Source of the DNA: Mesorhizobium sp. WSM2240
GTDB lineage: Bacteria > Pseudomonadota > Alphaproteobacteria > Rhizobiales > Rhizobiaceae
NCBI RefSeq assembly: GCF_040438645.1
Contig: NZ_CP159253.1
Location: 3,534,001-3,598,000 of the forward strand
Reading direction: 5' to 3'
Length of the DNA: 64,000 bases
Shown: piece by piece, positions 8,800 through 19,309 of the stretch
Layout: the number at the start of each line of letters is the position of its first letter
Position numbering within the stretch: position 1 is the first letter of the stretch
Notes under the pieces: generated by a model
The model's input: only the letters and a program-made list of their open reading frames with translations
What the model was told of the DNA's origin: nothing
The model's database searches: none
Program-made: the position numbers and the translations under genes

Positions 8800-9300
8800 C
8801 TATCCGATCAGCTCCGCCACCGGCAGCGCCATCTCCTCCTTCACCGTCTTGGTAACGATGTAGGTGAAATAGCGGTCGATGCCGATCTCGCGCTCGAGCA
8901 GGCCGTCGACCAGCCGCTGATACGCGTCGATGTCGCGCGCCATGACCTTCAGCATATAGTCGACTCCGCCGCCGACAGACCAGCAGGCGACGACCTCGGG
9001 AATATCGCGTATCGCGCGCTCGAAACGGTCGAAATCGGCCTGTCTGTGGGCACCTAGCGTTACCTCCATCAGCACGGTGGCCACCGGCGCGATCTGGCGC
9101 ATGGCGATCTTTGCATGATAACCGCTGACGATGCCTGCCTTTTCCAGCTTCCTCAATCGCATCCAGCAGGGCGTGGGCGACAGGCCGACGCGCTCGGCCA
9201 GCGCCAGCTTGGTGATGCGGCCGTCGCGCTGGATGGCGTCGAGGATGCGCAGGTCGATCGGATCGAGCTTCATTCCGGATATGGACGGGAGAATTGTCAT
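8800..9300 (-). CDS. asnC: Lrp/AsnC-family regulator of ectoine catabolism (AsnC/DoeX)
   Basis: DNA-binding regulator of the Lrp/AsnC family: N-terminal helix-turn-helix (DPIDLRILDAIQRDGRITK, then LSPTPCWMRLRKLEKAGI) and a C-terminal ligand-binding domain. Such a gene accompanies ectoine catabolic clusters in many bacteria (DoeX in Halomonas, AsnC in others). It probably senses an intermediate such as diaminobutyrate or its acetyl form. I chose the ATG at 9300; a second Met nine codons in (9273, MKLDPIDLRIL) is equally plausible and closer to family starts. It is divergent from enuR and lies 107 bases upstream of ehuA, in the same direction. Confidence 0.85.
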   Translation of the reverse strand: MTILPSISGMKLDPIDLRILDAIQRDGRITKLALAERVGLSPTPCWMRLRKLEKAGIVSGYHAKIAMRQIAPVATVLMEVTLGAHRQADFDRFERAIRDIPEVVACWSVGGGVDYMLKVMARDIDAYQRLVDGLLEREIGIDRYFTYIVTKTVKEEMALPVAELIG

Positions 9301-9338
9301 GCGCCAAGCATGATCCCGCATTTTTTCGATTGTCAATT
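9292..9338. promoter_or_regulatory. Divergent asnC-enuR regulatory region with repeated core motif
   Basis: The 64 bases between the asnC and enuR starts contain TTGTCAATT (9330-9338). AATTGTCAT (9292-9300) overlaps the asnC start codon. A variant, ATGACATTG, forms the first codons of enuR. The shared core with the ehuA upstream repeats suggests one regulator controls all three promoters, possibly with autorepression. Confidence 0.4.
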
Positions 9339-9364
9339 GCACTGATTCTGATCTCATATGAGTC

Positions 9365-10750
9365 ATGACATTGTGGCGCCCAGATCCGGACCTCATCAGA
9401 CGCCCCGCCTATCTCTCGCTTGCCGAGCAGATCGCGCGGGCGATCCATGACGGGCGGCTGGAAAGCGGCGCGCGGCTACCGACCCACAGGCGCATGGCCG
9501 ACGACCTGCAACTGTCGGTACAGACGGTCAGCCGTGCCTATGAGGAACTGATCCGGCGCGGGCTGATCTCGGGAGAGATCGGCCGCGGCAGCTTCGTGCA
9601 GACGCGTCGCCGCGAACCTGACCCGCCCTATCTGCCGGAACGGCTGGGCGAGGTCATCGACCTGTCGATCCTGAAGCCGGTCTGCGAGCCGATGCACCTC
9701 GACAAGATGAAGCGCGCTCTGGGCTGGCTGGCGGAGAACCTGCCGCCCAGCTCGGCTCTGTCGTTCCGCCCGAACGTGGTGTTTCCGCGCCACCGGGCGG
9801 TTGCGGTGGAGTGGCTGAAGGCCTGTGGGCTCAGCGCTTCACCGCAGAACATAAGCCTCACCAACGGCGCCACGGCCGGCATGACCGTGGCGCTGATGAG
9901 CGTCGCGCCTCCCGGCTCCACGGTGGCGACCGAGGCTATCGGCCATCACACACTTATCCCGCTCGCCACCTATCTCGGCTTCAACCTCGAAGGACTGGCG
10001 ATCGACGATCAGGGCATGATCCCTGAAGCGCTCGATGCAGCCTGCCAGGAATCGCCGATCCGCGCGGTTTTCCTGCAGCCCTCGGTGATCAACCCGACTT
10101 CAACCCTGATGAGCGCCGAACGGCGCAAGGCGATCGCGGCGGTGGCACGCAGGCATGATCTGGCGATCATCGAAAACGACGTGCTCGGCCCGCTGGTCGA
10201 GAACAGGCCGCCGCCGGTGGCGGCTTTCGCGCCCGAACGCACGCTCTACGTCACCAGCTTCACCAAGATCGTCGTGCCGGGATTGCGCATCGGCTATCTC
10301 GCAGCGCCCGATCGTTTCGTGGCGGCGGTCGCCAACCGTCACCTCGTTTCGAACTGGATGGCGACGCCGATGGTTGCGGAGATCGCCACCAAATGGGTGG
10401 CGGACGGCACCGCCATGGAACTGGTCGAGTGGCAGCGCGAGGCGCTGAAGCGGCGGCACGCCATCGCCGCCGAACTGTTCGCGAACGTGCCTTATCGCGC
10501 GCACCGCGATGGCCTGCATGTCTGGCTGCCGCTGAGCGGCGAGCGCTCGGAAGAGGGTTTTGTCGCCCAGGCGAGGCTGCAGGGCGTGGCGATCGCGCCT
10601 GGCGCTTCGTTCAGGATCTCGCAGGCCGAATGGCAGCCGGCGGTGCGCATTTCGCTCGGCTCAACGACCGAAGGCGAGCTTCGCGCCGGCCTAGGGGTGG
10701 TGGCGCAGCTGCTTCTCGGCGACCCCGAACATCTGCTGCTGGCGATCTGA
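9365..10750 (+). CDS. enuR: MocR/GabR-type PLP regulator EnuR of ectoine use
   Basis: A 461-residue transcription factor with an N-terminal GntR winged helix (residues about 15-80) and a C-terminal aminotransferase-like domain. Lys301 in YVTSFTKIVVPGLRIGY is the expected PLP Schiff-base lysine, close to the equivalent Lys302 reported for a marine EnuR. In known systems EnuR represses ectoine catabolic genes until PLP-bound inducer (acetyl-diaminobutyrate or diaminobutyrate) relieves it. No clear Shine-Dalgarno is seen before the ATG at 9365, so the mRNA may be leaderless or the start weak. Divergent from asnC, and 138 bases ahead of the dehydrogenase gene. Confidence 0.9.
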   Translation: MTLWRPDPDLIRRPAYLSLAEQIARAIHDGRLESGARLPTHRRMADDLQLSVQTVSRAYEELIRRGLISGEIGRGSFVQTRRREPDPPYLPERLGEVIDLSILKPVCEPMHLDKMKRALGWLAENLPPSSALSFRPNVVFPRHRAVAVEWLKACGLSASPQNISLTNGATAGMTVALMSVAPPGSTVATEAIGHHTLIPLATYLGFNLEGLAIDDQGMIPEALDAACQESPIRAVFLQPSVINPTSTLMSAERRKAIAAVARRHDLAIIENDVLGPLVENRPPPVAAFAPERTLYVTSFTKIVVPGLRIGYLAAPDRFVAAVANRHLVSNWMATPMVAEIATKWVADGTAMELVEWQREALKRRHAIAAELFANVPYRAHRDGLHVWLPLSGERSEEGFVAQARLQGVAIAPGASFRISQAEWQPAVRISLGSTTEGELRAGLGVVAQLLLGDPEHLLLAI

Positions 10751-10888
10751 CGGTCAACCTGGCGGAAGAACGGATTCTCTCAACACGGCGTGGTCCGGAG
10801 AGAATCTCTCTACTGCCGTGGCCATCAACAGCCTCTTTCTCCGGCAGCTCGAAATAGACTCGCCGCACCTTATCCAGGGGAGGCTCCC

Positions 10889-12382
10889 ATGTCCGCGCAT
10901 TTCGCACGACCGCACCGCCACGACGCTCTCGACCGGCTTTCCGACCGCCGGCTGCTGCGCGAACTCGCCTATGTCGACGGCCACTGGACGGCGGGCGAGG
11001 CCGGGCACGGCTTCGCCGTCACCGACCCTGCCAGCAGCGAAACCGTCGCCTGGGTCGCGGCGCTCGACGCCGGTCAGACCAAAACCGCGATCGACGCCGC
11101 AGCCAAGGCATTCCCGAAATGGAAAGCGCTGCTGCCGCAGCAGCGCTCGGCCATTCTACGAAAATGGTTCGAGCTGATTCTCGCCGCCAAGGAGGATCTG
11201 GCGCTGCTGATGACACTGGAACAGGGCAAGCCGCTGGCGGAATCGCGCGGCGAGATCGACTATGCCGCTTCCTTCGTCGAGTGGTATGCCGAGGAAGCAA
11301 AACGCCTAAACGCCGAGAGCGTGACCAGCCACCTGCCCGGCGCCGAAATGATGGTGCGGCGCGAACCGCTCGGCGTGGTCGGCGTCGTCACGCCCTGGAA
11401 TTTTCCGTCCGCCATGCTGACCCGCAAGGCCGCCGCGGCGCTGGCAGCCGGCTGCACGATCGTCGCCCACCCCTCTTCCGAGACGCCGCTGTCGGCGCTG
11501 GCGCTGGCCGAGCTCGGCGAGCGCGCCGGCCTGCCGGCGGGTGTGTTCAACGTGGTCACCGGTGACGCGGCGACCATTGTGGGCCGGATGTGCGAGGATA
11601 GCCGCGTGCGCGCGCTTTCCTTCACCGGCTCGACCCAAATCGGCCGCCTGATCGCGGCGCAATGCGCCCCGACCATGAAGCGGCTGGTCATGGAACTGGG
11701 CGGGCATGCTCCGCTGATCGTCTTCGACGACGCCGATCTCGACCGCGCGGTTAAGATCGCCATCGACGCCAAGTTCGCCACCTCCGGCCAGGATTGCCTC
11801 GCCGCGAACCGCATCTACGTCCAGCGCGGCATCTACGACGCCTTCTGCAAGGCCTATGCCGAGCGGATCGCCGCTCTGAAGGCTGGCGCAGGCCTCGCGG
11901 ACAATATCGACATCGGCCCGCTGATGCATGAGCGCGCCGTGGTCAAGGTCGAGGAGCAGATCGCCGACGCCATCGAGCGCGGCGCCCGGCTTGTCACCGG
12001 CGGCAGGCGGCACCCCGCTGGCAAATTGTTCTTCCAGCCGACACTGCTCGCCAATGTGCCGGATGACGCGCTGATCATGCGCGAGGAGACGTTTGGGCCG
12101 GTCGCGGCCGTCACGCCCTTCGACACGGAAGCGGAAGTCGTCGCCCGCGCCAACGACACCGAATACGGCTTGGTCGCCTATGTCGTGACCGAGAACGGCG
12201 CACGGCAATTGCGTATGGGCCGCACGCTGGACTACGGCATGGTCGCAATCAACCGCGTCAAGATCACCGGCGCGCCGATCCCGTTCGGTGGCGTGAAGCA
12301 GTCCGGCATCGGCCGAGAGGGCTCGCGCCATGGGCTCGAAGCCTTCACCGACCTGAAGTACCTTTGCCTGGATGCGGCGTGA
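10889..12382 (+). CDS. doeC: NAD(P)-dependent semialdehyde dehydrogenase of ectoine catabolism (DoeC/Ssd)
   Basis: Aldehyde dehydrogenase of the succinate-semialdehyde dehydrogenase type, 497 residues. Catalytic Cys303 is in TSGQDCLAANR and general base Glu269 in MELGGHAP; VVTPWNFPSAM marks the NAD site. In ectoine degradation the enzyme oxidises aspartate semialdehyde, made from diaminobutyrate, to aspartate. A gabD role in GABA use cannot be excluded from sequence alone. The ATG at 10889 is preceded by GGGGAGGCTCCC. It is followed by the transaminase 68 bases on, the usual pair at the end of such loci. Confidence 0.82.
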   Translation: MSAHFARPHRHDALDRLSDRRLLRELAYVDGHWTAGEAGHGFAVTDPASSETVAWVAALDAGQTKTAIDAAAKAFPKWKALLPQQRSAILRKWFELILAAKEDLALLMTLEQGKPLAESRGEIDYAASFVEWYAEEAKRLNAESVTSHLPGAEMMVRREPLGVVGVVTPWNFPSAMLTRKAAAALAAGCTIVAHPSSETPLSALALAELGERAGLPAGVFNVVTGDAATIVGRMCEDSRVRALSFTGSTQIGRLIAAQCAPTMKRLVMELGGHAPLIVFDDADLDRAVKIAIDAKFATSGQDCLAANRIYVQRGIYDAFCKAYAERIAALKAGAGLADNIDIGPLMHERAVVKVEEQIADAIERGARLVTGGRRHPAGKLFFQPTLLANVPDDALIMREETFGPVAAVTPFDTEAEVVARANDTEYGLVAYVVTENGARQLRMGRTLDYGMVAINRVKITGAPIPFGGVKQSGIGREGSRHGLEAFTDLKYLCLDAA

Positions 12383-12450
12383 GATTCCGAATGCCGCCCA
12401 AGGCGCAGCGCGAGAATGCGCCCTCATCTGAATGAACTGGAGTACCTGAT

Positions 12451-13839
12451 ATGCTCGACCGCTCGAACGAACTTTCCGCCTGGGATCGCGACCACTTCTT
12501 CCATCCCTCGACCCATATGGGCACGCACGCTCGCGGGGAGTCGCCGACGCGGGTGATTTCGGGCGGCGAAGGCGTCTACATCACCGACACCAACGGCCGC
12601 ACCAGCCTCGACGCGTTTGCCGGGCTCTATTGCGTCAATGTCGGCTATGGCCGCCAGAAGATTGCCGACGCCATCGCCGAGCAGGCGAAGAACCTCGCCT
12701 ACTATCACGCCTATGTCGGCCACGGCACGGAAGCCTCGATCACGCTTTCCAAGATGATCGTCGACCGCGCGCCGAAGGGCATGTCCAGGGTCTATTTCGG
12801 CCTGTCCGGCTCGGACGCCAACGAAACCAATATCAAGCTGATCTGGTACTACAACAACGTGCTCGGCCGGCCGGAGAAGAAGAAGATCATCTCACGCTGG
12901 CGCGGCTATCACGGTTCGGGCGTCATGACCGGCTCGCTCACCGGCCTCGACCTCTTCCACAACGCCTTCGACCTGCCGCGCGCGCCGATCCTGCACACCG
13001 AAGCGCCTTATTATTTCCGCCGCGCCGACCGCTCCATGAGCGAGGAGCAGTTCTCTCAATACTGCGCCGACAAGCTCGAGGAGATGATCCTGGCCGAAGG
13101 GCCGGAGACTGTCGCCGCGTTCATCGGCGAGCCGATCCTCGGCACCGGCGGCATCGTGCCGCCCCCGGCGGGCTATTGGGAAAAGATCCAGGCGGTGCTG
13201 AAGAAGTACGACGTGCTTCTGGTCGCCGACGAGGTCGTCACCGGCTTCGGCCGCCTCGGCACCATGTTCGGCTCCGATCATTATGGCATGAAGCCGGACC
13301 TGATCACCATCGCCAAGGGCCTCACCTCGGCCTATGCGCCGCTTTCCGGCGTCATCGTCTCCGACAAGGTCTGGCAGGTGCTGGTCCAGGGTTCCGACAA
13401 GCTCGGCTCGCTCGGCCATGGCTGGACCTATTCGGCGCACCCGATCTGCGTGGCGGCCGGCGTCGCCAATCTCGAACTGATCGACGAGATGGATCTGGTG
13501 AAGAATGCCGGCGAGACGGGTGCATATTTCCGTGCCGAACTCGCAAAAGCCGTCGGCGGCCACAGACACGTCGGCGAGGTGCGCGGCGACGGGCTGATGG
13601 CGGCGGTGGAATTCGTCGCCGACCGCGACGACCGCGTGTTCTTCGATCCGGCCCAGAAGATCGGCCCGCAGATCGCCGCCGCCCTTGCGGAGCGCGGCGT
13701 CATCGGCCGTGCCATGCCGCAGGGCGACATTCTCGGCTTCGCCCCGCCGCTCTGCTTGACCAAGCAGGAAGCGGATGTGGTGGTGGAGAAGACGGCGGAC
13801 GCGGTGAAGGCTGTGTTTGCCACGTCTAATTCTGAATAG
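12451..13839 (+). CDS. doeD: Class III aminotransferase of ectoine catabolism (DoeD/Atf)
   Basis: PLP aminotransferase of the omega-amino acid:pyruvate/GABA family, 462 residues. Lys289 in TIAKGLTSAYAPL is the PLP lysine, preceded by the Asp of LLVADEVVTGFGR. It probably removes the 4-amino group of diaminobutyrate to give aspartate semialdehyde for the adjacent dehydrogenase. Substrate is inferred from the cluster; members of this family also act on putrescine, beta-alanine or taurine. GGAG precedes the ATG. Confidence 0.82.
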   Translation: MLDRSNELSAWDRDHFFHPSTHMGTHARGESPTRVISGGEGVYITDTNGRTSLDAFAGLYCVNVGYGRQKIADAIAEQAKNLAYYHAYVGHGTEASITLSKMIVDRAPKGMSRVYFGLSGSDANETNIKLIWYYNNVLGRPEKKKIISRWRGYHGSGVMTGSLTGLDLFHNAFDLPRAPILHTEAPYYFRRADRSMSEEQFSQYCADKLEEMILAEGPETVAAFIGEPILGTGGIVPPPAGYWEKIQAVLKKYDVLLVADEVVTGFGRLGTMFGSDHYGMKPDLITIAKGLTSAYAPLSGVIVSDKVWQVLVQGSDKLGSLGHGWTYSAHPICVAAGVANLELIDEMDLVKNAGETGAYFRAELAKAVGGHRHVGEVRGDGLMAAVEFVADRDDRVFFDPAQKIGPQIAAALAERGVIGRAMPQGDILGFAPPLCLTKQEADVVVEKTADAVKAVFATSNSE

Positions 13840-13845
13840 GTCCCG

Positions 13846-14007
13846 CAGCCCCTCACCCTTACCCTCTCCGGTAAGAACGGGGGAGAGGGGGCGTCAATGT
13901 CGTGGGCAGCCTTATCCTCCCGCAATCCTCGGGAGGATAAGGAACAGCGCTGGCGACTCCCTCTCCCCGTCTTTCACGGGGAGAGGATAAGGGTGAGGGG
14001 CAGCGCC
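13846..14007. repeat. Intergenic GC-rich hairpin repeat, copy 2
   Basis: Bounded by inverted CCCCTCACCCTTA and TAAGGGTGAGGGG. Contains a perfect 13-bp stem (13910-13922 with 13930-13942, CCTTATCCTCCCG, 7-base loop) and an 11-bp stem (13960-13970 with 13976-13986, CCTCTCCCCGT / ACGGGGAGAGG). It lies between doeD and the dehydrogenase gene and probably ends or separates the transcripts. Confidence 0.8.
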
Positions 14008-14030
14008 CAAGCTTGCAAAGTGAAACGTAC

Positions 14031-15119
14031 ATGACCACCAATCCCCTTCCCTCCACAATGGCCGCCGTTCTGCTCACGGGACATGGCGGGCTCGACAAAC
14101 TCGAATACCGCACCGATGTCCCTGTCCCCTCGCCCGCGCCGGGCGAGGTGCTGGTCGAGGTGACTGCCTGCGGCATGAACAACACCGATGTCTGGGTGCG
14201 CCAGGGCGCATACGGCACCGAGGAAGACGCCACGGCGGTCTCGACCTGGCGGCGGCAGGGCAACACCCTGACCTTCCCGCGCATCCAGGGCACCGATACG
14301 GTAGGCCGGATCGTAGCCGTCGGCGAAGGCGTGCCGGAGAGCCGCATCGGCGAGCGCGTGATGGTCGATTTCTCGATCTACAACCGCGACGATGATTCCC
14401 TTGCCGACATCGACTATATGGGCCACGGCCGCGACGGCGGTTACGCAGAATACCAGACGCTGCCAGCCGAGAACGCCCATGTCGTCCGCACCGATCTCTC
14501 CGACGTCGAACTTGCGACTTTTTGCTGCGCTTATCTGACCGGCGAGCAGATGCTGGAGCGCGCCGGCCTGAAGGCCGGAGAGCGCGTGCTGGTCACCGGC
14601 GCTTCCGGCGGGGTGGGCTCGGGCATCGTCCAGCTTGCCCGCGCCCGCGGCGCGATCCCCTATGCGATCGTCGGTCCCGGCAAGGAACAGGCGGTGAAGG
14701 ATATCGGCGCGGAAGCCGTTATCACGCGCGGCGTTCCCGACCTGCTAGCGGCGGTGAATGAGGCGGCCGCTGGACAAGTCATCGACGTCGTCGCCGATCT
14801 GGTCGGCGGTGCGATCTTCAACGACCTGCTGCGCATCCTGCGCCCGGAAGGCCGCTACACGACGGCCGGCGCAATCGCCGGGCCGGTGGTGCAGTTGGAC
14901 CTTAGGACGATGTATCTGAAGCAACTGCAACTGCACGGGTCGAGCCAGGGCACGCGGGCGGACTTCCGCCGCATCGTCCGCTACATCGAGGAAGGCAAGA
15001 TCAGGCCGCTGGTCGGCGGCGTCTATCCGCTGTCGGATTTCCACCGCGCGCAGAGCGACTTCATGGCCAAGGATTTCGTTGGCAAGCTGGTCGTCGTGCC
15101 GGACAGAAAGCGCGTCTAA
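14031..15119 (+). CDS. Zinc-type medium-chain dehydrogenase/quinone reductase-like protein
   Basis: A 362-residue medium-chain dehydrogenase/reductase. The N-terminal GroES-like domain includes GTDTVGRIVAVGEGV, and the nucleotide-binding domain has VTGASGGVGSGIVQLARARGA. It reduces or oxidises an unknown carbonyl or alcohol with NAD(P)H. Orthologues are annotated as alcohol dehydrogenase family proteins. It shares direction with doeCD but is cut off by a hairpin repeat, so a role in ectoine use is doubtful. The ATG at 14031 fits the family start; a TTG six codons earlier is less likely. It converges with gntK 19 bases away. Confidence 0.75.
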   Translation: MTTNPLPSTMAAVLLTGHGGLDKLEYRTDVPVPSPAPGEVLVEVTACGMNNTDVWVRQGAYGTEEDATAVSTWRRQGNTLTFPRIQGTDTVGRIVAVGEGVPESRIGERVMVDFSIYNRDDDSLADIDYMGHGRDGGYAEYQTLPAENAHVVRTDLSDVELATFCCAYLTGEQMLERAGLKAGERVLVTGASGGVGSGIVQLARARGAIPYAIVGPGKEQAVKDIGAEAVITRGVPDLLAAVNEAAAGQVIDVVADLVGGAIFNDLLRILRPEGRYTTAGAIAGPVVQLDLRTMYLKQLQLHGSSQGTRADFRRIVRYIEEGKIRPLVGGVYPLSDFHRAQSDFMAKDFVGKLVVVPDRKRV

Positions 15120-15138
15120 ACCGCTCGTCTGACAGCCT

Positions 15139-15702
15139 TCAACCGCCTTTGGCGGCAGCCGTAGCTTTGAGGAATTCGGCGGCCTCGGCGACAAGCTCCG
15201 CTACTGGCCGCGTGCCGTCGAGGGTCAGCGCGGCCTCGTCTCCTGTCGGCGGCTCGAGGTCGGCGAACTGGCTGTCGACCAGCGTGGCCGGCATGAAATG
15301 CCCCTTGCGGCGGCCGACGCGCTGCCTCGCAGTCCCTTTGTCGATCGCCAGATGGATGAAGACGAGGCCTGGGCAGAACCGCCGCAGGCGGTCGCGATAG
15401 GATCGCTTCAGCGCCGAGCAGGCAGCGACGCCGCCATTTCCGGTTCGCGCCGCCTTATTCAATTTCGCGCCAACCGCGTCGAGCCAGCCAGCGCGATGCG
15501 CGTCGGTCAGCGGCTGGCCGCCCGCCATGCGAGCGACGTTTTCGGGCGGATGCAGTTGGTCGCCTTCAATGAAGCGGCAGCCGAGCGCTTCGGCGAGCGC
15601 GGCCCCAACCACCGACTTGCCGCACCCGGAGACGCCCATCACTACCACGGCCGGCGCGAGGCCGGCCGAACCCGTCTGATCGGGCGCCGGTTTCATTTCC
15701 AT
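15139..15702 (-). CDS. gntK: Gluconokinase
   Basis: Phosphorylates D-gluconate to 6-phosphogluconate for the Entner-Doudoroff or pentose phosphate route. The 187-residue protein has the usual GntK length, with the P-loop MGVSGCGKS (residues 22-30), the EGDQLHPPENVARMAGGQPL region and CSALKRSYRDRLR, all characteristic of the family. The ATG at 15702 lies 8 bases after the permease stop, so it is the last gene of the sugar ABC operon. This suggests the imported substrate is gluconate or a sugar acid converted to it. Confidence 0.9.
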   Translation of the reverse strand: MEMKPAPDQTGSAGLAPAVVVMGVSGCGKSVVGAALAEALGCRFIEGDQLHPPENVARMAGGQPLTDAHRAGWLDAVGAKLNKAARTGNGGVAACSALKRSYRDRLRRFCPGLVFIHLAIDKGTARQRVGRRKGHFMPATLVDSQFADLEPPTGDEAALTLDGTRPVAELVAEAAEFLKATAAAKGG

Positions 15703-15710
15703 TTTCGAAC

Positions 15711-16697
15711 TCACCTGCTGGCCGGCGCGCGCCCGTAGAGCAGCAGCATGCCGATGATGACGACGCCATAGATCACCTGACGTCCCGCTTCGGGCATCTG
15801 CATAACCGACAGGATCGACTGCAGCAAGGTGATGAGGATGACGCCGGCGACGGTTCCGAGATAGGAACCGCGGCCGCCGAGGATCGAGGTGCCGCCGAGC
15901 ACGACGGCGGCGATGGCCGGCAGCAGGTAGGCGTCGCCCATGGCCTGCGCCGCCTTGGAAGCATAGCCGGCCAGGAGCACTCCGCCGAAGGCCGAGAGCC
16001 CGCCGGAGACGGCGAATGCGATCATGACGATTCGCCGCGTGTCTACGCCGGAAAGATAGGCGGCGCGCTCGCGATTGCCGATGGCGTAGACCGCGCGGCC
16101 GAATGTCGTGCGGGTCAGGACGAACACCATGGCCGCGCCGACGATCGCCCACACCACGACGGCGTTGGGTACGCCCGGCAGAAGAAAGCCGGTGGCGAGC
16201 CAGCGCATCGCGGCCGAGGCGGAATCCTGCGGCGAAAATCCGCCGGTATGGACGACCATCAGCCCTTGCGCGACGGCGTTGGTGGCGAGCGTGATGATCA
16301 TCGACGGGATGCGCAGATAGGCGACGCCGATGCCGTTGACGAGGCCGATCAGCACGCCGCAGGCGATTCCGAACGGGATGGCCAGTACCATGCCGGCAGT
16401 GCCGTGTGCGGCGGCCGCGCACGCCATCATCGCGCCGACCGCGACCACCCAGGGCACGGACAGGTCGATCTGGCCGAGCAGGATGACGAGCATCATGCCC
16501 GACGCGATGACGCCGAGAAAGGACGCCACCTTGAGCTGCTGCAGCAGGTATTCCGGCGACAGGAAACTGGTCGAATAGAGGCTGCCGAAAATCAGCAAGA
16601 GGATGATGCAGGCAAAGGCGGTGGCGACCGCAGGATCGGCGCGGCGCAGGAAGCCGGGCATGCGACTGGCGATGCGGGCGGTGGTAGTATCTGTCAT
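15711..16697 (-). CDS. Sugar ABC transporter permease (RbsC/YjfF type)
   Basis: Inner-membrane permease, 328 residues, with about eight to ten hydrophobic segments and the family loop around VVLGGTSILGGRGSYLGTVAG. It is one of two adjacent RbsC-like permeases that probably form a heterodimer. The ATG at 16697 (MTDTTTARI) overlaps the upstream permease stop by 4 bases; a GTG three codons earlier exists but is less likely. Substrate is inferred from gntK. Confidence 0.87.
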   Translation of the reverse strand: MTDTTTARIASRMPGFLRRADPAVATAFACIILLLIFGSLYSTSFLSPEYLLQQLKVASFLGVIASGMMLVILLGQIDLSVPWVVAVGAMMACAAAAHGTAGMVLAIPFGIACGVLIGLVNGIGVAYLRIPSMIITLATNAVAQGLMVVHTGGFSPQDSASAAMRWLATGFLLPGVPNAVVVWAIVGAAMVFVLTRTTFGRAVYAIGNRERAAYLSGVDTRRIVMIAFAVSGGLSAFGGVLLAGYASKAAQAMGDAYLLPAIAAVVLGGTSILGGRGSYLGTVAGVILITLLQSILSVMQMPEAGRQVIYGVVIIGMLLLYGRAPASR

Positions 16698-17670
16698 CCG
16701 AACCACTCCAGCCGGTTCTTGACCCTGAACAGCGCGAATGCGCCGACGCTGACCGCCACGAGCAACACCACCCCCTGGAACAGGGGCTGCCAGAGCGGAT
16801 CGAGATCAAAGACGAACAGCAGGTCGCCGATGGTGCGGAACGCGAATGCTCCGAAGATCGCGCCGATGGCGCTGCCCTTGCCGCCGAACAGGGACACGCC
16901 GCCGAGCACGACGGCGGCAATAGAAAACAGCGTATAGGCGTTGCCGCTGGCAAGCGCCGCCTCGCCCGTATAGGTGAAGAAGGTCAGGAACAGCCCGCCA
17001 ATCGAGGCCAAGAGCCCGCCAAGCGTGTAAGCCATGAACTTTGCCCGCCGGATCGGCACACCCGACATATAGGCCGCGACTTCGGAGGAGCCGGCGGCAT
17101 AGGCCGCACGACCGGTCAGCGAACGCCGGAACGGGATCCAGACCACCAGCACGACGGCAATCAGCGTGACCAGGCTCGCCGGCACCACGCCGAAAAGGCG
17201 GCCGGTCAGCGCGTCGGCCAAATCCTCGTTGACGGAGCCGCCGGGAAACGGCCGCAGCATCAGCGCAATGCCAAAATAGACGGCACCGGTAGCGATGGTC
17301 GCGACGATCGGCTGGAGCCGGCCGAAGATGACGATAGCGCCGTTGATCGCGCCGCAGAGCACGCCGACGAGGAGCACGGCCGCGACGCCGAGGGCGGTTT
17401 CCATCGGCGTTCCGACGACCAGCCACGAGGCCAGGCAGTTCGTCAGGATGAAGATCATCCCGACCGAAAGATCGATGCCGGCGGTGATGACCACAAGCGT
17501 CTGCGCCATCGCCACGAAAGCGAGCAGCACGCCCTTGTTGGAGGCGGTCTGCACCACATTTGCGGTCAACCCGGCGGGGTGGTTCGCCGTGTAGAGAATG
17601 AACATCGCGACGAAAATGCCGAGCGCGAGCAGCGTGCCGCGCTGTTCGGCCGCCCAGTAGCGCCAGTCCT

Positions 17671-17674
<4 letters not shown>
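16694..17674 (-). CDS. Sugar ABC transporter permease (RbsC/YtfT type)
   Basis: Second permease of the carbohydrate uptake (CUT2) class, 326 residues. It has multiple membrane helices, ITAGIDLSVGMIFILTNC near residue 65 and the loop AVVLGGVSLFGGKGSAIGAI near residue 260. It overlaps both neighbours by 4 bases (ATGA), so the transporter genes are made as one coupled set. Confidence 0.87.
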
Positions 17675-19233
<1,559 letters not shown>

Positions 19234-19262
19234 CAAAATCCCCTCCCGGTCGCGCCCTGCGC

Positions 19263-19295
19263 ATCGGGCGCCGCGGTTTGTCCGTGACGCCCGAT
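19263..19295 (-). other. Hairpin between binding-protein and ATPase genes
   Basis: ATCGGGCG and CGCCCGAT form an 8-bp stem around a 17-base loop in the 76-base gap after the binding-protein gene. Hairpins here often protect the upstream message so that binding protein is made in excess. No T run is present. Confidence 0.45.
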
Positions 19296-19309
19296 CGTCT
19301 GGATGGCAG

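Noticed and set aside
13410..13470. Small frames in other phases within the aminotransferase gene
   Set aside because: Overlap a well-supported gene and have no ribosome site or motif.
15703..16953. Long open frame continuous with gluconokinase on the minus strand
   Set aside because: It is the two permease genes read in another frame; Arg/Pro-rich translation with no homology, and gntK has its own start at 15702.
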